A DNA stretch of 64,000 bases from Cladophialophora immunda (lineage: Eukaryota > Ascomycota > Eurotiomycetes > Chaetothyriales > Herpotrichiellaceae), in contig NW_015622545.1 of the NCBI RefSeq assembly GCF_000835495.1, positions 1,752,777 to 1,816,776 of the forward strand, written 5' to 3'. The notes under the pieces were generated by a model. It was not told where the DNA came from, ran no database searches, and saw nothing but the letters and a program-made list of their open reading frames with translations. This document shows positions 1-12,048 of the stretch, in pieces. Positions within the stretch are counted from its first letter, which is position 1. Each line of letters starts with the position of its first letter. A program made the translations under genes and the position numbers.

Positions 1-1054
1 ACATGTGCGGACCAAGGGACTTTCCAGAACCTCCATTGAAGAGATTTTCGAGATTCCGCTGGGGAGGCTGATTCAGCTCCAGGAACTCGCTCCTAAAGCC
101 TGGAGTTTGGAAGTGAGCGTCTTCAAGGCGGTGTCTGGTGGCGGGATCACGGCCTCCGAGGGATCGCCACATCTCCACCTCGAAAGTCAGGCTTTTAGCG
201 TCTCTGACCGAAACCCGTACTCGCAAATCCGTAGCGCAATATCCACAGCTGATCAAGTCATGACATAATGGCGTTGGCTCGAAGCCGCTGGGCAGGTGCC
301 AGACGCCCTCAAGAAGCACTGAAGGGAGAGAGTTTCTCAGATGGACGCAGCCGATGCCGTTGAACTTGACCATTTCCGGCATCAGTGAGTACCCGAGTGT
401 TCGATCGACATAGCCCGGCGAAGGCCTCAGACGGTGTTTGGGAATCGGAACGCGTAGCCTGTAGATACCATGAAGGATGAGCTTCCCCTGTTGCACCCGG
501 GCGTCGAGAGATCTAGCCACCGTCGAACCGCGGGTCGGATACCATCCACCATCACTATTGCATTCGTGGGCGAGTTTGTGAAGTTGTGGACCATACTCGG
601 CACCCTTTTCGTGCCCCCTTACAAAGGCGTCTACCATCTCCCGCGAAACACAAGTGGGGCGGTGGACGTAGCACAAGAGTGAGCCACGATTGAGAAGAGG
701 ATGGTTCTCGTAGTTCGGACAACGCCATTTGGGTTTCTTTCTCCAGTCAAACAAAATGTTGCAGCTGTAGCATGCCAGTAGATGGGGCAGATCCTTCTCC
801 AGCAGTCGAACAAACCGAGCCTTTTCTTCGGGATCTTGCATTCGTAGATCGAGTTCGTCAGCGAGAGTAGCATGGTAGTACTTGGATGTCAGAATGAGAC
901 ATGCAACCGCACTCAGAGGCAGAAACGAGACGATGAGGAGGAGAAGTTCTGTCGGCAAGCTGGTCAACAGCGGTACCAGGTTCTCCGGGAGAAGAGTGAG
1001 GCCAGGCTGACGGCCCTTCTTTCGTGGTTTGACAATGGAAAGAGGAGTGGTCAT
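1..1054 (-). CDS. F-box domain protein, 3' end cut by window edge
   Basis: A single open frame runs from an ATG at 1054 to base 1 without a stop, giving 351 codons; the C-terminus lies outside the window. Residues about 28-60 hold an F-box-like segment (LTSLPTELLLLIVSFLPLSA followed by hydrophobic and SKYYH residues), the usual start of fungal F-box proteins that recruit substrates to SCF ubiquitin ligases through Skp1. Downstream, a Cys-rich stretch (CYSCNILF, then CP, CY, CV) resembles the region after the box in many uncharacterised fungal F-box proteins. No substrate-binding repeats such as WD40 or LRR are visible. The target is unknown. The F-box assignment rests on the LP..LL..I..L pattern. 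Confidence 0.72.
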   Translation of the reverse strand, partial: MTTPLSIVKPRKKGRQPGLTLLPENLVPLLTSLPTELLLLIVSFLPLSAVACLILTSKYYHATLADELDLRMQDPEEKARFVRLLEKDLPHLLACYSCNILFDWRKKPKWRCPNYENHPLLNRGSLLCYVHRPTCVSREMVDAFVRGHEKGAEYGPQLHKLAHECNSDGGWYPTRGSTVARSLDARVQQGKLILHGIYRLRVPIPKHRLRPSPGYVDRTLGYSLMPEMVKFNGIGCVHLRNSLPSVLLEGVWHLPSGFEPTPLCHDLISCGYCATDLRVRVSVRDAKSLTFEVEMWRSLGGRDPATRHRLEDAHFQTPGFRSEFLELNQPPQRNLENLFNGGSGKSLGPHM

Positions 1055-1855
1055 GGTTCGAAGGTGTGTGCTGAAGGCAGATTCAAGGCTGCAGAACTGA
1101 TATCGAGGGCGTGTGCTGAAGGACCAAATGTAGGAACGGGGGATGAGAGTGCTGCTCGCGAATCTACCCCTCCCTTGTGCCCATGCGAACGGATGGATCG
1201 CGGCGGGCAGCAGGGAGAGCAAGTGTCGACCTGGACAGAGGCAGGATAACAATGGTAAGGAAAGAGTGAGCGAGGGAAGTTGCTGGCGCTGGCCTCATTG
1301 TCTGCCTCATCGCTTACCACGAGCCTGTCACGAGCCGCCATCGTCAGTGCCCGCTAGCCAAGCCACTAAGGACATTCTAACGAGCCAGGCTAGCGACGTT
1401 AGTGCGGCTCTAAAGAAGCTTAAACTCGGTAGGACAAAGGATCGAATACCTCATCTCGAAGTACATACCGGTGCCCGGCCTCAACATATCGCGCCCCGCG
1501 TTGTGTTCTAGAATACTCGGCGCAAAGAGAAGCTTTGGGAAGAGGGATCTGACCCCTTCGCATGTTGCTCGGACTTGCAGCTCAACACGTTCCCCCATGG
1601 CGCTGAACCACACATCCGATGCGGTATTCAGCGACGACTCTGATTACATCTGGCACAGCCACCCGTTTAGAACCATAGCAGTAGAGCTTTACTCATCCCT
1701 TGCGTGCGTGACCCAGCTCAATCCCGGCTCGGCTGCGCAATTTCCCCTGCCCTGGATCCCTTGATCCCTTAGGACCGGCCCGGCTTGGAACGTAATCTTC
1801 ACCCAGTCTCTCGGTACCGTTGTCTTCACTTTCATCCTCTTTGGAAGAGTCACTA
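1055..1855. other. Intergenic, no gene recognised
   Basis: This stretch lies upstream of the F-box gene and downstream of the nuclease-like gene, both on the minus strand. Short open frames on both strands have no recognisable motif. It presumably holds the F-box promoter and the 3' UTR of the neighbour. Confidence 0.5.
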
Positions 1856-3035
1856 TCATTCCCGGCCCAGACCATCCGAGTTGTGAGATTGTTGTGCTTT
1901 GTTCTCTAAATCAAGCCTCTTGTCTTTTGCGGTTGCGACCTCACCTCGCTCGATTTCATCACAGACTTGATCAAGTGAGATCTGAATAGTTGCGCCATGG
2001 AGTGAAGATGGTACGAAGGACGGCGGTGCTATGTCGAACACAGAAATTTGTAGAGGAGGACCAGGGACTCGCTCGCCAGTCTGGGTTCGCACTTCCTGGG
2101 CACCAAAGTCAGTGGCGATGTCATAAGGTGTAGCCGAGATACTGACTTGAGAATCGTGTCTAAGTTGACCACCGGTGGTTGTATCAGAATTGTCGCGTTG
2201 CCAAATGTGCAAAGTGACTTTCTTGGAGCGAGTATAGTCAAGAGAGATGCCAATAACTTTTTGAGTTTCTAGCGAGGTTTCGAAAAGGTAGAATTGCGCC
2301 AATTTCTCGAGGTTTTTGGATTTCTGCGAATATGCCACCTCTATAGCAAGACCATAGAATGCATCGTCGCAATAGCAGAAGTAATCATCTGGTTCATGCT
2401 TGCCTGGGTCTTGTTTGCTCCTCACACATCTGGAGCGAAGGCTCCTGATGTCATGCTTGAACTGCTCATTTTCTGGTGTACCATGGCATATCGATCCTAG
2501 CCCTCTAAAGAGGAGCATAGCGAACCCCGCCGCGGTATATTCATGGGTAAGGGAAGGCATTCGATGAACAAAGGTTTGGGTTTGGGAGAAATAGTCACAC
2601 CTAAAATATCTTCACATTAGCTACAATCCAGCTGGTGGTTAGTGTTTGTACGTACCGCAATTTGTCGTTGTTGACCTCGTGTTCAAGAAGTCTTCGGAGG
2701 ATGTCCCACTCAGAAGGGGTTACTTGATATGTGTTCCACTCTGTACCGGAAACTCGTCCAGAGAGGCGTGCTTGTACGTCTTGGACAATGAAGGACACGG
2801 TGGGAGGGCAATTCAAAGAGCTGGAAGTGGAATGGTCGGAGGGAGGGAAGACATCGTCAGAAAGCGTAAGTGCGCTGTTGTGGCATGGTTTGGAGGACGC
2901 AGTCGGTCTTTCTGTTGCGTCCATGGGCTTAAAACTTGCGGGCGCCGGCGCGGCTTGTGTATGTGATGCGGCATGTGTATTTGGTGCGGCTTGAACCCCA
3001 GCATCGCTGCCGCGACGGTAAGGAAGGTTCTGCAT
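1856..3035 (-). CDS. Fungal PD-(D/E)XK/Uma2-like family protein (paralogue 1)
   Basis: Two exons, 3035-2656 and 2600-1856 (donor GTACGT, acceptor TTTTAG), give 374 aa. An upstream in-frame ATG at 3080 would add 15 residues. The protein shares its layout with the genes at 50294 and 52000: a variable N-terminus, a segment around the intron (CDYFSQTQ.., then RMPSLTHE), and a core with an acidic DD.F, the strand LAIEVAYSQ, then L..LA..Y and VIGISLDY. This order resembles Uma2-type PD-(D/E)XK nucleases (PD...EV.S...K..Y), but the catalytic lysine is not obvious, so activity is uncertain. The C-terminus lacks the IRS..G..NP..KAGL block of the other two. Function unknown; fold assignment is inference. 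Confidence 0.7.
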
Positions 3036-3557
3036 TGCAGTCGGTAACACAATGAGGATAGACTGACGGCAGGAAAACAAAGACTGCGGAGGACGTTTTG
3101 TATGCGGGGTTCACGTATACAAGACAAACAAGCACGTGACACTGTTTGTCCTCTGCATTTTGGTTTCCTCGTTCATTGTTAATTTGCAATCTACCTACTT
3201 GCTGGGAGACTCTTCACCTTCCGTACGCCGCCGTGTTGGCGAAGGAGACAGGAGGTGTGGGATTAACTTGATTGATTATCTATGTGATCGATGGGGTCGC
3301 GCGGCAGTTTTACGTGCCGGCGTGAAAACTGTCTGGCTAACCTTCCCGATAGGGTTAGGGCAACAGGAGGCAGGAGAGAGCAATGCGCCGGTGAAATGTT
3401 GCAAAGATTCCCATGAGCAATATCTTGCTTCTTGCTTCCAACTTCAACGAACGGCGCTCTGCTGGTTTGCATGTATTGGATGGAACAGGATACTCTATCC
3501 CATATGTTGCCAACTTTCTGCTTGCCAAATGCGCTTGGTCTGTCGAGCAACTCGCGA
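3036..3557. other. Intergenic, no gene recognised
   Basis: Lies between the nuclease-like gene and the 3' end of a Zn2Cys6 gene, both minus strand. Open frames here read through AT-mixed sequence without motifs. Nothing further seen. Confidence 0.5.
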
Positions 3558-4947
3558 TTACCACTGATCCACTTCCTGGGCAATTCTAGGTGCCTCGCGA
3601 CATGTTGCCTGGTTACATCGTAAGCCTGCTACCAGCTCCCGCCCCAGTCTTGTGTCTGATTTGAGGAGGTAGCCACACGCATGTGCCGGGAAGTCCAGAT
3701 AGCCCGAGAGGCGTTGGTCCGCATGCGCTTCGAGGCACGCGCAGATTTCCCAGCATTCAACTCTAGCCCTCTTGCCACACCACCACCAGTTCTTCGTGCA
3801 GAGCAGAGCGAGCCAGTACGAAACCAGCCACAGAGCTCTCGGATCAAGGGCATTACACAAGGACAAGAAGACCGAGGTTATGCTCTCTGTCAGTTGAAGA
3901 TATCGGAGAACGCTCAGATCATCTTCCGGGCCCACGGCCAGAACACGGCACAGTCTGCGCAATACCCGGAGATACGGGTGATTGTCGCAAGAGGAAGACT
4001 CCTTGACCGCGAAGATTTCGACAAGTTCACTCGGGATTCCCTCTGTTCCCATCCTGTTGTCGAACAGAGCGAGAAGCGCGGTTTCAACACCCCGGAATGC
4101 ACCGAGCCACATACTCTCGACACGGATATTGGACAGCTGAGCAAGTAACGCACCGAGGCCAAGTTGGTTTCCGAGCCAAAAGAACGGTACTTCTCGGTCT
4201 CTCAAAGGGACTGTACCGTTGGTATCTACATCTGCCCAGGAAATGGCTCCAAGGATCATGACCGTTGTCAATGCTGCGTCGACATTATCCCTCCATGATT
4301 CATTGAGACAGCGTCTTAGGCCGGAACAAGCATGCATGGCATGGCGGGTTTCGGCTTCAGATCGTTTGAACTGTGGCTGGCTGTGATGCCGTCGATGTGA
4401 GGCTGACGCTGCGAGCACCGCATGTATCACATGTTGCTTCTGGTTTCATGAAATCAGCGACGCGGTTCGGACGGAGAAAGGCCGACTGACCACCGTTGCC
4501 ATTCCGATGACGTTCTTACACAAATCCGCCCAGCTAGGGAACGGCATTGTATCGGCTGCCACGATCGAGACGAAATACTCGAAAAGTGACTGGTCCTGAT
4601 CGATCAGAGGAGTCTCCTTGCCAAGTTCGAGTTTCAGTCTTGGCCGTACGGCCCGCAAAGGCGCGAGAACCGTGTTACCGGCATCATAGGAACATGGGCG
4701 ATTGTATTTTGTACACTGCTGGCAAGCGGGCTTCTGTTCGCCACACTGCGGACACGTCAACTGAGCTGTTCGGCAAGGTCTGTTCTGCAAGCCTGCTTAC
4801 CTTGATGCGGCGTCGTTTGCATGTCAGGCAGCCATCTCGCGACTTTCGATGGTGCTTGCGGGGCTTGTATTGCTGCGTTCGTCCTCGTTGGGCGCTAGGG
4901 GCCTTGAAGGACAGGATTTTGAATGTCCCGCGTCTGGTGTCTGGCAT
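3558..4947 (-). CDS. Zn(II)2Cys6 fungal transcription factor
   Basis: Three exons, 4947-4801, 4745-4494 and 4439-3558, encode about 426 aa. The first intron splits the zinc cluster. Joined, it reads CLTCKRRRIK then CGEQKPACQQC...C, a CX2CX6CX6CX2CX6C binuclear cluster preceded by a basic segment. The remainder is a mostly helical fungal activator region with HAVLAASASH near the second intron, typical of the Upc2-like branch. The second donor (GTGGTC) is weak, so that border is tentative. The start ATG at 4947 lies 38 codons before the first cluster Cys. It is divergent from the secreted carboxylesterase, which it may control; that is inference from position only. Confidence 0.82.
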
Positions 4948-5491
4948 GGCTGTTCGGTGTTTGGAAGACGAGGTTGACACGTAGGAAATGCTTCCTTTTG
5001 AGAGGTTTGATGCGGGCGTGCCGATCGCTCGTTTACCTCTTTGGGACACAAATACGAGTACGTCCGAGACAAGGTGGAGGCCAAACCTAAATCTCCGCAT
5101 GTGGCAGCCACTGAGATTCAGGGCAGTAACTCGGTATAAATGTGGGTCCTTGCTCACGAAGAGTCTCCGCAAAGTGGCCAGCCTGGTCCGGGACCTTCTT
5201 GGGCCATGAACAGGAAAGGAAGGACGACCTCGATGATGGGTGCAGTCTTGTGGCGCCGCCTAGGCCCAACACCGTAAACGAGGACAGACTAACGGAGCAA
5301 GGCTGCATTGTTCTCCATGAACGTGACGTTCTCCATGAACATAACGTTCAACTCAACTGAACCTGAACTGGGATGCCTGCACTCGGTGGAGCATCATCCC
5401 CGCGTCGAAGTATAAGAACAGGCGGCTGTACCATTGAGAACGGTACACCTTCCAATAGCCCTCGCAGTTTCGATCCCGAACCAAGCTCATA
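4948..5491. promoter_or_regulatory. Divergent promoter region, Zn2Cys6 gene / carboxylesterase
   Basis: Holds an 18-bp direct repeat, two adjacent copies at 5310-5327 and 5328-5345 (GTTCTCCATGAAC core), each containing GTTC-N5-GAAC inverted half-sites. The junctions also read GAACGTGACGTTC and GAACATAACGTTC. A TATA-like TATAAGA lies at about 5411, 80 bp before the esterase ATG. The repeats are candidate operator sites. Confidence 0.5.
5310..5345. repeat. 18-bp tandem repeat, two copies, upstream of the esterase
   Basis: Copies at 5310-5327 and 5328-5345 differ only in the last residues (ACGTGAC versus ACATAAC). They contain inverted GTTC/GAAC half-sites about 150 bp before the esterase ATG. 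Confidence 0.75.
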
Positions 5492-7489
5492 ATGTATGCC
5501 CAAACCTATTCCGCGCCTCTTGGCCTAGCCGTTGCCATCGCATTGCTGCTACCGGCCCTCTCAGCTGCACAGGTCTCGCCGCCCGTCGTAAAGACACCGG
5601 AGGCCAACTTCCAAGGGGTCGAAGCACTCCCCAGCGTGGACGCGTTCCTTGGAATCCCCTACGCCGAGCCTCCTGTCGGATCGCTTCGATTCCAACCACC
5701 ACGACGTCTGAACGAAACCAGCGGCTACCCACGAGCACAGCCTAATGGCACTACCCTCACCACGGGGTTCGGTCCGGTGTGTCACCAGGTCCACTACGAC
5801 AGCCCGATGCTGCCTCAAAATCTGCGCGAGAGTGTGCTGCCGGACGAAGATTGTTTGACCCTGAACATATGGCGGCCGTCGTCGTCGAATCTGACCGAGA
5901 GCAAGCTTCTCCCGGTCATGATATGGGTGCATGGTGGAGCCTTCTCGGAAGGAGGCGGGAGTGTGCCGAGTGAGTTGAAAACAGTTCAATAATCAGGCCA
6001 GGTCTCTGACTTTGGGGGCAGTCTACAACCCCCAGCACCTCGTCGAGCAGAATCCATCTGTCATCGTCGTGACCATCAAGTTGAGTTCGCCGGCAGACAG
6101 CTACCCGTGCCCAGGGCCCCCAGAACAGCGCTAACTCTCTCGCTAGCTATCGCCTGGGTATCTTCGGATTCCCCATCTCCAAGGTCCGTCGCGGCAACCT
6201 GGGTCTCCTTGACCAACGCACCGCCGTAGAATGGATCCGCGACTACATCGGATACTTCGGGGGAGACCCGGCGAGGATGATCCTCTTTGGCGAGTCGGCG
6301 GGCGCGGTGTCCATATCAGCGTACTCATACACGTACAAGGACGATCCCATCGTCAATGGGCTCATCCAGCAAAGCGGCGTGGCCACGGGAATCGGGGACG
6401 CAGATGGAACGACGTGGACGCTAGCTGCAACCGCGGTTGGGTGCAATGATACCGAGAACCCGGTCAAGGAATTCGACTGCATGATGGCGCTCCCGGCCGC
6501 GGCACTCACCAGGGCTGTCTCAAACGCGTCCGTGAACTCCATCGGATCGCCGAACGGGGGGTCCCCGTTTGTCGACAACGTCACCGTCTTCTCCATCGCA
6601 GATTACACCGCGAAGGCAGAGGCGGGCGACTTTGCAAAGATTGTGAGTCTCGACTCTCTGCATCTTGACAGATGCTGTCATCTCTTTTCAAAACACCCGC
6701 TCTGATGCGCGATGCTGTGATAGCCCGTCCTGCTCGGCACCAACAACAACGAAGGCAATGGCGTGGTCAATTACTCGCCAGAATATGGGCTAAACACGAC
6801 GTTGGCGGACGCTGTGACCATCGCGGCATTCACGTGCCCTGTGTCCCAACTAGCAGGGTAAGATTCACCGTCCTTCCGCGAGTGACGAGAGAAGGGGTGC
6901 CTGACAACAATCTTACATAGACAACTCCGTGGCCATGGGATCCCGGTCTGGCGGTATCGATACATGCCTGTCTTTCCATCGGTGACGTTCTACCCATTCT
7001 CAAAGACCTATCACACTTGTCAGTCATGGCGGTTGCCGAAACCGACCCATTGACACTCTCGCTGACAAGCTCACAGCCGAGATCCCAATCGTTCTTGGGT
7101 CCTTCCGAAGCATCATCCCGTACAAGACGCCCACGGAGGCAGAGATCCAAGCGAGCAAGCTTCTCCAGAGAGCATGGGTCAGTTTCGCCCGCGACCCTCA
7201 CCGCGGTCTGCGGGACGAGATGGGCTGGCCGCTGTACAATGCGAGCGGTAGGTACTGGCTTTGAGACTTATTCCCTCGCGGTTTTTACATACGAGGCCGC
7301 ATTGCGGGAGTGGCTGGCTGGCTGGCTGACTGCTGTGGTGGAATAGAGCCGACTCTCATCACCCTCTTCACGAACAACGAGGTTCAAGTGAACATGACGG
7401 ACCCGGGCATATATGATGGGGCCTGCGCGAACGCACCGGCGGTGTCCTGGACGGATTTAGCGGCTCCAGCGCCTGGGCCTCCTGCGTGA
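5492..7489 (+). CDS. Secreted type-B carboxylesterase/lipase
   Basis: Seven exons (5492-5969, 6022-6079, 6147-6642, 6724-6857, 6921-7018, 7077-7247, 7347-7489) give 525 aa with closed phase. The first about 25 residues are a signal peptide (hydrophobic LAVAIALLLPALSAA, then Q). The alpha/beta-hydrolase markers are present: EDCLTLNIW, oxyanion WVHGGAF, nucleophile elbow FGESAG, acid in GTNNNEG and a His in the TYHTSEIP block, so the Ser-Glu-His triad looks complete. It is expected to hydrolyse esters outside the cell or in the secretory path, and could open lactones or esters made by nearby Baeyer-Villiger enzymes. It is divergent from a Zn2Cys6 gene and upstream of an FAD oxidase. Substrate unknown. 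Confidence 0.9.
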
Positions 7490-8366
7490 GGTTCAATCGC
7501 CGCTGGTAGACTGATAGAGGGGAAGGTTAGGGCTAGGTCGCGAAGAAGGGCAGCTGTGCAGTGATCATACATCCCTGCAGGAAGGAAATGGTGGCAAATA
7601 CTACTACTGAGAACTTTCACTGATTGGCATCGGGTGGAAGAGTGTTCTCGACAGCCAAGTACTTCCCGAGACCGCCGTCCTCTTCACTTCACAGATACAG
7701 TTCCCCGCCGTAATAACGTAGAAATGGAGTAGGTATGAGGTTGTCCACTCAAGTCCGATTCTTTGTGTCCAAGACTTGAGAAGTCTTTGGATGTGGGCTG
7801 ATAAAATGCTTTGTCTCGTGAATGACACATGAGCAGGGCGGCGATACAATGGCGTGGAGGGGCGGCCACTCGCCCGATCTTGCCTAGTCACCTGCTCGAC
7901 CTCCGACGATTCCTCACTATCTCGGCTCAATAATATAGATCTAAGCGCCCGGGAAATGTCGTTGGGTCAGGGACCAACCAAGCCGTGGTGGCGGTGGAGT
8001 CTCAAGTGGATCTCGATCTGGACTATTCCGGAAGAAGCAATCATGCACCAAACATCCCCCCTCCCACACGCCGTATCACTACGGCCGGACTGCCAACAAG
8101 ATCCTGTCCAAAACAGGCTGGGGCTGGGGTTTCTTTGGCAAATAGGAGCGGATGTGGAGAAGGCACAGCGAGTGCCTTCTCGCAAGCCCAGCCCAGGGGG
8201 GAACATTCAAGAATGGCTTCTCTGCCGTGTGATCAAAATATCCAAAGGAGCTTGTCTTGCACATCATTCCATCCCAACCATCCCCCCGACAACGGCCACC
8301 CAGCAACATCAGTCCGGTGTATAGCTAACTCGACCACTGGGACCATTGGACTCCCTCACATCAGCC
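7490..8366. promoter_or_regulatory. Upstream region of FAD oxidase 1 with ATCTAAGCGCC motif
   Basis: No gene recognised in 877 bp. The 11-mer ATCTAAGCGCC occurs at 7939-7949, extended as AGATCTAAGCGCCCGGG, 418-428 bp before the oxidase ATG at 8367. The same 11-mer recurs upstream of four other genes to 21.3 kb. Confidence 0.6.
7939..7949 (+). promoter_or_regulatory. Module A motif copy 1
   Basis: Exact ATCTAAGCGCC upstream of FAD oxidase 1. The flank AGATCTAAGCGCCCGG is identical over 16 bases with the copy at 15055-15070. Confidence 0.7.
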
Positions 8367-10031
8367 ATGACGGCGTCTGCAAACTCGGTGGCGTGGGCAG
8401 TAAGATCTCACCAGCCTCATCTCGTCGCTTGATAGAGGTTAGACGCCGTTGACTTTGTTTCTTCTTCCCCAGACCACCCTCTTGTCTCAAGCCCGTCCGG
8501 AACAGGTATTCTTCCCAGGCACAGCGGCGTACGAGCTGGCCCGGAACGGCTTCTGGTCCAACATCCAGAAAGAACTGCAGCCAGCCTGCATCTACCAGCC
8601 GCGCAATGCAGCTGATGTCTCCTTAGCCGTGGTGATATTTAACATCACCAAATGTCCCTTCAATGTGAAGAGTGGAGGGCACGGCCGGTTTGCCGGGGAA
8701 TCGAGCATCGGTAACGAGGGTGTGTTGATCGACCTCGCCCACATCAATCACATCAAGGTCTCAGACGACCGCAAGAGCGTGGCCGTCGGGCCTGGATTGC
8801 GGTGGGTGGACGTGTATGGGTGCCTGGAGCCCCTCCATCTCACCGTCGTCGGTGGGCGCGATGCCGACGTCGGCGTCGGCGGCTTTTTGCTTGCAGGTTT
8901 GATGAAGCATTTCTCCTTTCCCTTTTCTCCGCTCCAACTCCATACTTTGATGGGTTCTTCTGACTGGAGAATGCTTTAGGTGGCATCGCGTTCCATTCGA
9001 GTATGTACGGTTGGGCTACGGAGAATATCCGGTCCATGGAAGTCGTCCTGGCAAGCGGCCTTGTGGTGACGGCGAGCGAGTCTTCCCACCCGCACCTCTT
9101 TCGCGCTCTCCGCGGCGGCGGCGGCAACTTCGGGATCGTGGTTTCGTTCGTGCTGGACGCCTATCCATACGCAGGCATGTGGGGGGGCCGAAGGTTCACC
9201 AGTGACGAAGACACCGGTGCTTTGCTCGACGCGTTCATGAAATACGGCCACCAGTCGCCCGCCGACCCCAAGGTGTCGGTCATCTTGAACCACACGATTC
9301 TCAACGGGGAGTTCGTCTGGGTGAACGATTTGGAGTACTGTGAACCGGTAGTGCTGGCTCCAGACGGCCCCCTCATCCCAGACCTGCTGCAGGACTTCAT
9401 GAAGCTCCCCACGTCGATGGACGAGACGACCAACACGCACAACTCGGCGCTCACCGTCGCGATGGCTTCGGGATCCCCTCGAGGCTACCGCAACTCGTAC
9501 TGGGGACTTGCCGCCAAGCTGGATCGCCGGGTTCTCGATTTCTACGTCGAAATGTACAGGCGAGAAGGGGCCAAGCTGGCCCAATTGCCTGGCGTGGGCG
9601 CCGGTGGCGACATCCAGGTCATCACAGCGGGGATGAGAGCGGCCATGGGTCGTCGGGGAGGCAACGTCTTGGGCCTTTCAGACTCGACGGAGCCGTTGCT
9701 CCTGTTCAACCCGGCTCCTAGGTGGACGGACCCTCGTCACGACGAGATCGTCCTGTCGACTATCAACACCATCATCACGGCCACCGAGGCCAGAGCCCGT
9801 GAGCTGGGTCTCGCCCACTCCTTCCTCTATATGAACTATACGGCCGGCTGGCAGGATCCAATTGCCGGGTATGGCGCCGAGCAGAAGCGCTTCCTGCAGA
9901 GCGTGTCTCGCAAATACGACCCAGAGGGATTCTTCCAGACCATTCGCAAGGGAGGCTTCAAGTTGGGTGGAAGTCCCAAGTCTCTACAGCAGTGGGCAGG
10001 CTCAAGTTGTGAACGGCCACATAAAACGTAG
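8367..10031 (+). CDS. BBE-like FAD-linked oxidoreductase 1
   Basis: Three exons (8367-8399, 8473-8896, 8980-10031) encode 502 aa. The PCMH-type FAD domain shows FFPGT near the start, the flavin-histidine motif KSGGHG, VGPGLRW, VVGG and FLLAGG, and the C-terminal NYTAGWQDPI plus KYDPEGFFQ block typical of berberine-bridge-enzyme-like oxidases. Bicovalent members carry a second flavin anchor, Cys, in YGWxCDNV; here the segment reads YGWATENI, with Thr at the Cys position, so flavin is probably attached only through His. It likely dehydrogenates an alkaloid, alcohol or carbocyclic substrate with O2. No signal peptide is evident. It belongs to the motif-marked module A. The 11-codon first exon is inferred from GTAAGA/CAG borders. 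Confidence 0.88.
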
Positions 10032-10307
10032 GATGAACCCTGCACCAAGGTTGAGAGGTGGCGATCGCAAATGGGGGACCAGGAGAGCGACGACATGCTG
10101 GATGATTGTAGGTTCTTCATATGTCCCATCTTGTGAAAGCATGTTGTTTAGAACATGGGTCAATAGTGTGCCACGCAAAGTTCCCCGAGATTAGGATGGA
10201 AGTTCGACCCTGAAGCTAGTTAGAAAAGGCATACATCGCACCACACAGCACGGCAACAAGATATCTGGTCATACCATTGTATTTGCACTTCGGACCCTAT
10301 GACGCTT

Positions 10308-12048
10308 TTAGCCAAAAGGAAAATCCACCTTGTGTTTTCGAACCATGTCCGCTAGACCTTGCAGTCCGTAGACCGAGTCAGGAGCGTCCCAGACCCATTG
10401 CAGCGTCTGCTTTATTCGCCGTGTGAGGGGAATTCCCTGGGTCATGAATGACAAGATTCGTTCCTGTTGACTGCGCGTTGTGGTGTACGTGGCGACCACC
10501 GACATGGGCCAGAAGAGCACATTGATCCAGGACGTCCCGAGGACGACAGTCATGAGCTCAATGGTCTCTTCGACGAGCGGCCCTAAACTGTCCCGCAGGA
10601 AATCTACGTCGTCGTAATAGGATGAGTGCAGGAACATGAGGAGAGTGTTCCTCACAACGTTTCCGGCCGCGATGAAGTCGCCAATGTTCTCTGATCGCAT
10701 CCCATTTTCCAATCTAGTTCCGTCCTGATCCGTCAGTAGAGACCATGTTTGGATAGTGTACCGTAATTGCTCAAACGTCACCCAGCAGCCCATATCGCAG
10801 GCTTGTGACCACTCGAGTTTCCGAAGACTTGCTAGATGACATATGAACGGCACCATCTGGTACAGGGAGGCGAACCCCGCGAATACCGAGCCATAGGTTC
10901 GGAAGCCATGTAGCATGGTCAGATGTTGGCTGGATAATTGACAAGCTGCTTCAATGTCATCTTGCCCCGGCAGCATCCGTAGGCTGGTGCAGAACTCGTA
11001 GTACGCGTAATATTCTAGCACGACGCCCACCAAATCAGGAGGATAAGATTGCTCTGACGGTGCTGCCAGAACTGCCTGTGCGAAATGGCGGCTGCCGCGA
11101 ACATGGTGTATGAGCGAGCCACCGGCGTTGCCGCGAATGCACTGGAGGATACGTTAGTGTCGCCTCCGGTCTCCTCAGCTAGATATATCGTGGTGCGAAG
11201 TGCACCGGGAAACCAAACACGGCGGCCAGACGAAGGCTATTTTCGGGTCGCTCACCTCGTGCAGACATAACAGATATGAGGTCAAGAGCAGGCGGACGGC
11301 ATCACGGGTCCTACCAAAACTCCACTCTGCCGTTGCGGTCTTGAGTTCTTTTAATGCTTTGCCGTAACAACGAAGCCGTCGCGGCTCGACAGCGTCGGTC
11401 CCGGCCCCGGGATACCCGCCAACTGACAAGAGAGCATTCATGACCAGGCTGTCGGAGAATGCTATCGGAATGAGATCGTAGAGAAAGGGGTTGGGAATGG
11501 CGGGAGGCGCTCCGAAGAGTTGATGCACGGTTTTCTCCACGAACAACCCAAGAAGTCGTCGCGACGGACTGTCCATCATGTCCACTTCTGACGGCAGAGA
11601 CAGGCAGAGCGGGGTAGACTCCAGCCCGATCGGATCGGGCGTATCCTCCGCTCCCAATACCCCTAGACTTTCAGGCGGGGTGGACGATGCAGCAGCTTTC
11701 GTCTTGCGCGGCGTACGCTTGCTGGAAGACAGACCTGTGGCGTCAATGTGAGCTTGGATCAGCCATGACAGCCCTGGAAAGGCCCCATCAACGACGAGCC
11801 AACCCTTCCAAGCAGAAGAAGGAATTACCGAGCCTTATTCTCCACGAAAACTCTTCAGAGTTGAGCCAAGAGCAGGGCAGGTCGAGCCTCTGACACGTCG
11901 AACACACTGGTCGCTGCTCGTCACATTTCTTCTTGCGGAGCCGACAACAAAGACAGCCTGTTTTACATCGAGACTTCTTGGGGCGCAGTTTGGGGCGCAC
12001 GGCGGAGAGGGGATGGTTGCAGCGCGAGTCGATCTGTGCCTCCGCCAT
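10308..12048 (-). CDS. Zn(II)2Cys6 transcription factor, candidate module A regulator
   Basis: Exons 12048-11829, 11734-11256 and 11141-10308 give 510 aa. The N-terminus has a canonical cluster CLCCRLRKKKCDEQRPVCSTC...C preceded by basic residues (KKSRCKTG). The body matches the fungal transcription-factor-2 type regulatory region (LLGLFVEKTVHQLF, LLSVGG, then SLIHHVRGSRHFAQAVLAA and LEYYAYYEF). The second intron has an ACTAAC branch site before CCTCCAG. It lies between FAD oxidase 1 and the BVMO, inside the block of genes sharing ATCTAAGCGCC, which makes it the obvious candidate to act on that site. Its own promoter lacks the motif. DNA target is inferred from position only. Confidence 0.87.

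Noticed and set aside
3136..3567. 143-codon plus-strand frame
   Set aside because: Cys/Trp-rich, overlaps the 3' end of the Zn2Cys6 gene, no domain.
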